The notes beneath the pieces are model-generated. The model searched no databases and had not been told where the DNA came from. It saw only the letters and a program-made list of their open reading frames with translations. Of a stretch of DNA of 18,909 nt, positions 12,401-18,909 are shown in pieces. Location of the stretch: positions 33,794-52,702 of the forward strand of contig NW_003111478.1 in the NCBI RefSeq assembly GCF_000003605.2, read 5' to 3'. Each line of letters opens with the position of its first letter. The first letter of the stretch is position 1. Both the position numbers and the translations under genes were made by a program. Source of the DNA: Saccoglossus kowalevskii (lineage: Eukaryota > Hemichordata > Enteropneusta > Harrimaniidae).

Positions 12401-14878
12401 TTTTAACGGTGATTTGCACATACCATGCACAATCAATGCTTAAGTGGGACCCCAAGATACACTCGGCTCAATGATAGCATCTTCCATCCCAAAGTATACA
12501 TGTGTGATCGTGTTTCCTAAAAAACGACCCGCTTTCATGCGCGCCTACCGAAAGAAAGAATTCCTGTTATTTTTTGTAGAAGATAGACTGAGCACAACTA
12601 ATGGTTTTTGTTAAATGCAGGTGGGGTAGAAAATAAAAATCGGAAGAAGAGTGGTTACGCGTGTAAGAGCGGTTGAAATCTTATCTTGTTAAAGTGGCGA
12701 TTAGCCAGTCTACGGGAAATAGTGGCTGCCCATTAACGCAGTCCGCCGGCATGCTTACGGAAATTTGATCGAAGGCAAAAATAACAAAATCATAATTTTA
12801 TTCGGTCTGTCATTACATTTTCCTGAGTTTGTGCATAAAATATGGATATCGGATACGCCGCAGAGAGTTTGTTCGTTTGTGTCAGAGATACCGCAGTGCC
12901 CATCTAGATCTCTTTTCGTTAATTCGCTAAATTGATAAATGTGGGAATGGGGTAACTCAATTGTGGAGAACAGTCAGCCTCCGTCAATTGCGGGTCATCC
13001 TATATAGCTACAATACATGTAATCTGTGCAGTATGAAACATATTCGCCAATGCCGCCTTGAAAGTGAAATGAAATGAAACGTGGCTCAATAATGACAATA
13101 ATGGAATACATGTTGCCGTGGTAAACTGAACCAAATTATCCTTTCTTGAAGTGACAGCACCACCAACCAAACATGTGACACATAACCACTCCACAATTTA
13201 GGGGACAATATTGCACATCGTTTTGTGTAGTTTTTCTTTCGAGAAATTTATCAAAGTCATTTATTTTAAATAGCACCAGTGACCCTCAAATCAAATATAT
13301 AACAAAAGGCCACTTCGAATCAACGCCTTCCGAAACTCGATAACTGTAATTGAAATTTCTTTGCTAATTATATATCTGAACTTTGCAATCCATCGTTATC
13401 TTCGATGTGATCTTGAATTACGTTACTCCAGGTATTCGAAAATATAAGCCAGGCCCCATTATAAATTGACAATGAAAAAGCAATGCAATGGAAGACATAT
13501 TACGTCACTCCCCTACCAGACGCATGACATATCGATTCATCACCAGTTATTTAAAACTAAATTTAGGAATTTATGTCGTGGTGCAAATGGAAATGGAAAT
13601 TATTGGAATACGAGAGTTTGGGGAGAATTAACATAAAAGCCGAGAAACTGTAGCCTTGGTCGGCTTGTTGGCTGTTATCACTACCCCGTTATCTCTTTAC
13701 ACGTAGTTAAATGCAAGATACATCGCTTTCTCAAGTTACATTGAAATGAACCAAGGAAATGATTGGACGAATCAATTGTTAATCGGCAGCAAATTTCAAC
13801 TCTAACTGCTTCGCATCACTAACACACGGAGACTGGAGTACATTGTTATCGAAGGCTGCACTATAAAGTGTAATAGAAAGCCTCTAGTTGGTGAGTATGC
13901 CCGGGGCTGCTGCCAAAAGGCGATACGTTGTGCATGCGGTGTTAGTTAATATGTAAAGGAATAGGGTAGGGGGACTCGTGACGAGAATCCGAGTGCGGCC
14001 TTCATCATCGTACAAGATTGGGTTACATTACCCAACGATCTGCCATCTCCCAAAACTCTATTAATAACTACGGAATTGGTTTGAAGAAATTAAGCATGTA
14101 TTTTAAATAAGACTGCCACTTTTTGGCGGTAAATGTGTTCCATGGGTAATACGCGTAAAGAGTGAACGAATTATAGTTATTAAGCCTGTTAAAACGACAT
14201 CCACTCATCAGACGGTGGATCGTGTTGCCCTGCTCAACACGCTAATTCAATATAGATCCTGTGCTTTGATGACATATCCTTTTTATTTGTAGTTAGATAG
14301 ATTATTTGAGGATAATGCCTCGCATAGGCACGGCCAGAGTAAGACCCCACTATGAGTAACGATACCGTCTCATGTATTTCGACGTAAACACTTTGACAAT
14401 GGTGTATTCTTATACGAACGTTACCTGCGTATTAGGTTTAATGTGGAAATGTGTTTCTTTATCTTAGTAATGAGCCGAAGAAACCAATAACCTAGAAACG
14501 AGACCATCATCTTCTCTATATTGGCTGTAATACACGAGTTAAAGACTGCAATTGGAAGAGATTAGCTGGCGGGGATCCCAACTCCATTATTTGTGTTAAA
14601 GCTTTTTTCTTGCTCCACTTTGCATTTTCTCCATTACAATCGAAAAACACTGCGTGCGCTCGGATGTAAATGTCTAAATAAGTATTTATGGGAATAAGCC
14701 ATTCTGAAATGAGTTGACTGTATTCATAGTAATCACAACACCGTGCAAAATATCCCCATGTCTGTTTAAAGAAATGGCTTCTTCCACGTGACAGGCTACA
14801 CGTATAACGGATTTGTCGTTGTGCGAATTGAATTTTACGCCGAGATACTGGGATTAGCTTATTCGGGATTTAACGTCG
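9456..14878. other. Long intergenic stretch, no gene supported
   Basis: About 5.4 kb with only short, featureless open frames (for example 11409-11759 on the minus strand, overlapped by 11527-11736 on the plus). Isolated motifs include a TATAAAAG at 10140-10147 with no reading frame after it, a short imperfect GT run near 10930-10948, a 9-T run near 11132, and a donor-like GTGAGT at 13891. None is enough to support a gene. Confidence 0.45.
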
Positions 14879-14902
14879 TGATCGCCTTTTCCAAGGCGAT
14901 CA
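14879..14902. other. Perfect 10-bp hairpin with TTCC loop
   Basis: TGATCGCCTT and AAGGCGATCA are exact inverted repeats around a 4-base loop (TTCC). The DNA form resembles a rho-independent terminator stem, but nothing else here is bacterial and no T-run follows. It sits in an open frame of 61 codons (14788-14973) with no known motif. It may be a structured RNA element or a chance palindrome. Confidence 0.5.
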
Positions 14903-15240
14903 AAATGATATTTCGAACACACGAAATGAAAGCAAATGTCATCGCTCTTAAAGAAACACCGTCAAAATTGTAATCTTCAAGGTGTTTGTACAGAATCATT
15001 GGTCAGAATAAAAACTGACCCTACGATTACATGTAGTAACCTTCCATGGTAGTTTAATCGGTCAATGTGATGAGGTATGAATTCAAAATAAACGTTGTTT
15101 ATTCAACGTGCCGAGAGAGTCAGCTCTTTCATATGAAGCAGCCTCCAGGACCAAAATGACAATACGCCTATATTTTTTAAAAACTTCAAAGACCAGGGAT
15201 TATATTCTCCACTCATTTTTCTATGTCCACAAAAATGTGA

Positions 15241-15489
15241 AAATTATTTGAATATTTAAACGCGCATTATTCGTGTATATTTTTTTGTTCGTGCGCACTC
15301 GCTGGAGAAGCTGTGCGAGGAGAAATCAACTCTCGCTTTAGGCGATACTTGATAACGATTCACCGGAAAACGAACACGGCGAATGTTAAAAAATACAAAA
15401 ATATAGAAAAATCGTTACGGGATTTGATTAGTGAGGAGCTGAACAGCTGGTCGCCCGGCGAAAACAACAGTTATTACAATCAGTGGCTG
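15241..15489 (+). other. 83-codon open frame without a start codon; possible exon, doubtful
   Basis: This frame is open from just after a TGA at 15238-15240 to the TAA at 15490-15492 and contains no ATG. The second half is hydrophilic and helix-prone (KKYKNIEKSLRDLISEELNSW). It could be a terminal exon with an acceptor AG near 15307, but no family is recognised and no strong acceptor is seen. The opposite strand is also partly open (15428-15685). Confidence 0.12.
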
Positions 15490-15543
15490 TAATGACGCCA
15501 AAACGGGACGCACAGAAGTAGATAAAAAGTTTGGAAATTGTAG

Positions 15544-15571
15544 TCTGACCTCTCATTACGCGGAGGTCAGA
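15544..15571. other. Perfect 9-bp inverted repeat enclosing nuclear-receptor half-sites
   Basis: TCTGACCTC (15544-15552) and GAGGTCAGA (15563-15571) are exact inverted repeats around a 10-base loop. The arms contain TGACCT and AGGTCA, the half-site of nuclear receptors, arranged as an everted repeat with 12 bp between them. That spacing is wider than usual ER6-ER8 sites, so a simple hairpin is as likely as a receptor site. Confidence 0.5.
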
Positions 15572-17296
15572 TGAGTGTACTTTGGGTAATCTATCGTTGC
15601 GACCTAAACTATTATCGCGGCGGGGTGCGTCCACGGCGTGCAATAGCTCGATGCGAAACGCTGTTTCGCCCCTTGTACTCACCACATCCTACGTACACAA
15701 ATCGAATATGGTTTTTATCACACGTTCATATAAACACTACAGGCGTTGATATGTTTGCTAAGATAATAAAGCCACAATGACGGTTTGAAGGCTCTCTCGA
15801 CAAACAAAATAAACAACGTAATCCAGTCAAAGAGTGTCTCATCGTTTTCCATTTAGAAACATTGGTCATACAATTGCCAAGATCGATTGAAAATCAAAGA
15901 AAATGTCGATTTTTACGTTGAATTCCGTCTTAAAAGTTATAACAGACGGTAGCATCGATTTGCTGACAAAGGGTGGTATATTGCTCAAAAACCAACATTT
16001 CCCGAAATTCTGTTGTTTACGTCGATATAGCATATATATTACACGTTTGACTACCACGACTGGAATACACACGGAATGCAATAATGTGACATGTGTGATA
16101 CCAATTCCTTCATTATTTGATTTGGCCACCGTTCACATAACTGAAAATATATTTAAACGAAAAAATCATGAAAATTGAACATCCGGGGGAGGGGTTGGTC
16201 TATACAGATTGATCGGTGAAGACGTTGCCACGGGCAATGTGCATAGTTGCATTAAGAGTTGGCGTCACTTGAACACTCCCCAAGGGAATCAATGTTCCGA
16301 AACTAAGTCTTGGGAAAACTCTGTTTTTCAATCGAAAAGTGCAAGCTAACCAAGTTTGTGAAAACAATACAGTGCGCTTGTGATGCATCGTCCTATTGAC
16401 AATCGGTTCAGTCAATGAAGTGTGACGTCATTACTTCGCTGCACCTACTGCCTAACTAAACACGAGTTTTGAAGCAACGTGGAGGGCACTTTTTTTGATG
16501 TATTAATTTTTATACGCAAGTGCAGTTATTTTTAAAACAACATTCTCATAATATTAGTCTAGTCCCAAGGTTTTCGCCGTCTTGCCTCGTCCATGCAGTG
16601 TTCCGCCATAGTGACTGTAGTGCGTGTGTGCATTATGCAAATGAGATGTGTCATATATCAGACCAGCTACAGTGTATAGTTATAGACAAGTTAATGTCAC
16701 CAAGGGCTCCCACAAGTCGCGTAAACTTCGGTCTATGGGACAGCGATCAGTGTTCGATTGCTCATCAAATGTGACGACCATAAACACTGGTCTTTATTTT
16801 ATCGAAAATTTCTCACAAAAAAATCCAGTTATTGACCATGGCAGTACGTCCAACATTACAACATCTCACAGTAAACCGCCAAGACTAGAAGGTAATAGGT
16901 ACTGAGACCGATCCATTGCAAGGCGGTTTGATTGTTACGGAAAGTGGAATCATTCAACGTCATTTACTGAGAATCGTTTTTAATGGAGACAGAGACATTT
17001 ATGTGCATCATTACAACACTATCCTGCAAAACCCCCAAGGAATCCACGGACTATTAGTGATTTCCAACCGCTGCATTTACTCTACAATAAGCCGGTACTC
17101 TAAGCGCCATCACAGCGTCGTAACTCGTACCGTGGTTAGGAACGATTTAAAAGTGATTGGACCCACGAATTTGATCTCAAACGACCTTACAATGTTGAAA
17201 AGTATGATTTTGTTGAATTTGATCAGTTAAAAACATGTCGAATACAAGGCTAGTTATTGCCGCACAGTTACTAAACAGCTGTGCCTGATTCTTCAC
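15572..17296. other. Intergenic DNA with scattered factor-site motifs, no gene supported
   Basis: The frames at 15903-16178, 16520-16774, 16648-16905 and 16916-17230 have no recognisable motifs; the last begins with TTG rather than ATG. Between 16266 and 16642 lie CACTTG (16266), a full CRE TGACGTCA (16423-16430), CAAGTG (about 16517) and a perfect octamer. TTTATT at 16793-16798 and TTTAAT at 16979-16984 are minus-strand AATAAA and ATTAAA, and could end a transcript from the small gene to the right. Confidence 0.4.
16635..16642 (+). promoter_or_regulatory. Perfect octamer motif ATGCAAAT
   Basis: ATGCAAAT is the consensus site of POU-domain factors. It is preceded by CATT, giving a shortened form of the SOX-POU composite site. 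It lies in the same 400 bp as a CRE and two CAAGTG-type sites. Function is inferred only. Confidence 0.3.
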
Positions 17297-17467
17297 TTAG
17301 CGGCTATCAGCAAAACCCGTGCACCAGCCCGATAAATAAACGGGATGTGCCGGGACGAATCGATCAGCTTTATACTCCTCTTTCTTGTGATGTTTCCACT
17401 CCATCAAGCGGTGACAAATGTAGCCAAGTATGCCGATAAAAGAAGCAAATTCCCACGCCGCCGCCAT
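17297..17467 (-). CDS. Small predicted membrane protein, or first coding exon of an unseen gene
   Basis: A 56-residue frame starts at the ATG at 17467 in a strong context (ACAATGG: A at -3, G at +4), the first ATG in frame after an upstream in-frame TGA. The product begins MAAAW, has a hydrophobic stretch at about residues 5-22 (EFASFIGILGYICHRLM) that could cross a membrane once, then a basic KHHKKEEYK, then a polar tail ending in GWCTGFADSR before TAA. The start overlaps ATGGCGGCGGCG, common at the 5' ends of housekeeping genes. This layout fits small single-pass mitochondrial or ER proteins, but I recognise no family. No strong splice donor is visible; weak ones (CTG|GTGCAC and others) leave open that this is only an N-terminal exon. 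A chance frame cannot be excluded. Confidence 0.4.
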   Translation of the reverse strand: MAAAWEFASFIGILGYICHRLMEWKHHKKEEYKADRFVPAHPVYLSGWCTGFADSR

Positions 17468-17500
17468 TGTTAGTAAGCCATCCAATAGGACACGTGTTCT
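17459..17500 (-). promoter_or_regulatory. Compact TATA-less promoter-like cluster
   Basis: Within about 40 bp are the YY1-type core ATGGCGGC at the small ORF start, a CCAAT pentamer (17482-17486 on the plus strand) and a CACGTG E-box (17491-17496). YY1 cores often lie just after the start site of TATA-less housekeeping genes. The CCAAT box is closer than normal to a minus-strand start, so it could instead serve a plus-strand transcript; a bidirectional promoter is possible. Confidence 0.35.
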
Positions 17501-18909
17501 CAATGGCTTAGTGTAGATTTTGCTTCATTGTGCTATTACTACTTTCAATTTGTACACTATGGCCCGTTAAAACCCGTAAAACCAAATATTGAATCCATCG
17601 CTTTGTGTGAATATAGGCCGCATCCTTCGTAAAGTCACACCTCAGTGCTTTCGTTTATATCGTCTTACACCGACGTACCGTCAATTTAGCGAAGATGCCG
17701 TTCTAGAGATATGACCCGAATTATGTAACTGAATATTACCAATGAACCTCGGATGATGCCGACAAGATGATCCTTACCCCGCTAGAAATTAGGAATATTT
17801 AATGACTTTATCCCAAAAAGACATCTCTAATAGTTGTAGCCATTAGCAGCTCCTCGTAAAACACTCGATTTCTCGTGCTCAATTAAGAGCATTTACCCTT
17901 TTACGGTAAACATGTGAACAAATAGTTCGTGACAAGGAGGCGCGGAAATATGGAAATGAGAATGACGGAAATGATGTTGTAAACACAGTGATAATCTTGT
18001 TTCACCGACGAAAGTACATGTTGACAAACGCAGTTTTAGCGGAAACTGCTTCCTCCTTTCCCTAATAACCTGTAACTATTAATCGAACCATATATGACAA
18101 AGGAAAACGTGGACAGGAAGAACGGGAAATGCCTACCGATATGTCCGATGAACAGCGCCGCATACCGGCAAGAAATAAAAAAAAAACATGTATAGCTGTC
18201 ACATTACTGGCACTTTATTTCCGTAATAATTTCCAAAGAAGTGTATATTGGGATTGACATTTAATGACCTCTCGGTGATACAACGCAAAACCTTTTATAA
18301 TGAACATGAATAATTGGAGAAAAGAGCGAGTTGGCACTATTGATACACAAATTGAAATGTACATACCGCCAACACGTGAGAGTGGCTTTTTACCAAACGA
18401 AATTGAAGCTAGTATCGCTGGGTATACACGCACCACAAGATAGATAAATTACCTAATAACTTATTTCACTGAGAAAACTAATTTATACAGCCATTGGATG
18501 TCCCATTATAATATGTATTATCTATGTGACAAAGGTGTCACTCGTCAGTATTCTTATTAGTTCGTCTGTCAGCACGCTGGAAGTCTAGGCCGTGTCTGCA
18601 CCATAACTTGATCACAATAATGTCAAGCGAGTGTGATCCTTAGTGATATTTTGACAGAAATCATTATATATTTAACGAATCATTCTACTAAAACATTACG
18701 TCAATATTACGTATTGAAAATGCATCTAAAAATTAGAAATCATATCGTGTAGACGCAGAATATCATTTCTAGGTTGAACGAATGGTGGCCTTACTCATTA
18801 CAGAAAAACACTACCAATTAACAATAATCCTATCAAATTATGCAAAGCTGGAGGGTAATTTCCCTTTAAAATCATGTTTTGCAGAATTATTCATTAATTG
18901 TGCATAGGT
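17501..18909. other. Right-hand intergenic DNA, no gene seen
   Basis: AT-rich, with no recognisable reading frame on either strand; the minus-strand frame at 18215-18436 is featureless. A short hairpin TTTACC...GGTAAA lies near 17891-17910 and an A-rich AATAAAA tract near 18174-18186. If the promoter-like cluster near 17490 is bidirectional, a plus-strand non-coding first exon could begin here, but none can be drawn. Confidence 0.4.

Noticed and set aside
16520-17230. Run of three plus-strand open frames as one decayed gene
   Set aside because: They lie in different frames, one starts with TTG, and no protein family or retroelement motif is visible.

Overview
The window reads as nuclear DNA of an invertebrate animal. 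It has one spliced protein-coding gene with GT-AG introns, eukaryotic polyadenylation signals, microsatellites and minisatellites, and long AT-rich non-coding stretches. There is no bacterial-style gene packing, no operon and no CRISPR array. The clear gene is a single-copy-style HMX (NKX5-class) homeobox gene. Its homeodomain and the conserved block after it are very close to the family pattern, while its N-terminal half is short and diverged. That fits a slowly evolving non-vertebrate bilaterian such as an invertebrate deuterostome or a lophotrochozoan, but the phylum cannot be settled from this sequence.

Layout. 1-330: an AT-rich minisatellite with alternating unit types. 509-551: a 21-T run beside a minus-strand AATAAA, possibly the 3' end of a retroposed transcript. 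552-2420: upstream DNA of the HMX gene. 2424-2919: probable promoter and 5' leader. 2920-4374: HMX coding region in two exons with a 534-bp intron, giving 306 residues. 4375 to about 5360: an AU-rich 3' UTR with a Pumilio-type site, ending at overlapping AATAAA signals. 5360-17290: about 12 kb with no gene I can prove. It holds an E-box/CRE pair (8253-8270), a degenerate 55-61 bp tandem repeat (9189-9455), two perfect hairpins (14879-14902 and 15544-15571), an octamer site and a few exon-sized open frames of doubtful status. 17297-17467, minus strand: a short ORF with a promoter-like start context and one predicted membrane segment, either a 56-residue small membrane protein or the first exon of an unseen gene. 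17500-18909: nothing firm.

How it fits together: HMX proteins are developmental transcription factors that act in neural and sensory specification. A two-exon regulator set in a gene-poor stretch is a usual arrangement for such genes, and the scattered transcription-factor motifs downstream could be part of its regulatory landscape, though only comparison between species could show that. I found no convincing novel multi-gene system. The most interesting items are the small minus-strand ORF, the alternating minisatellite, the degenerate repeat and the two hairpins.
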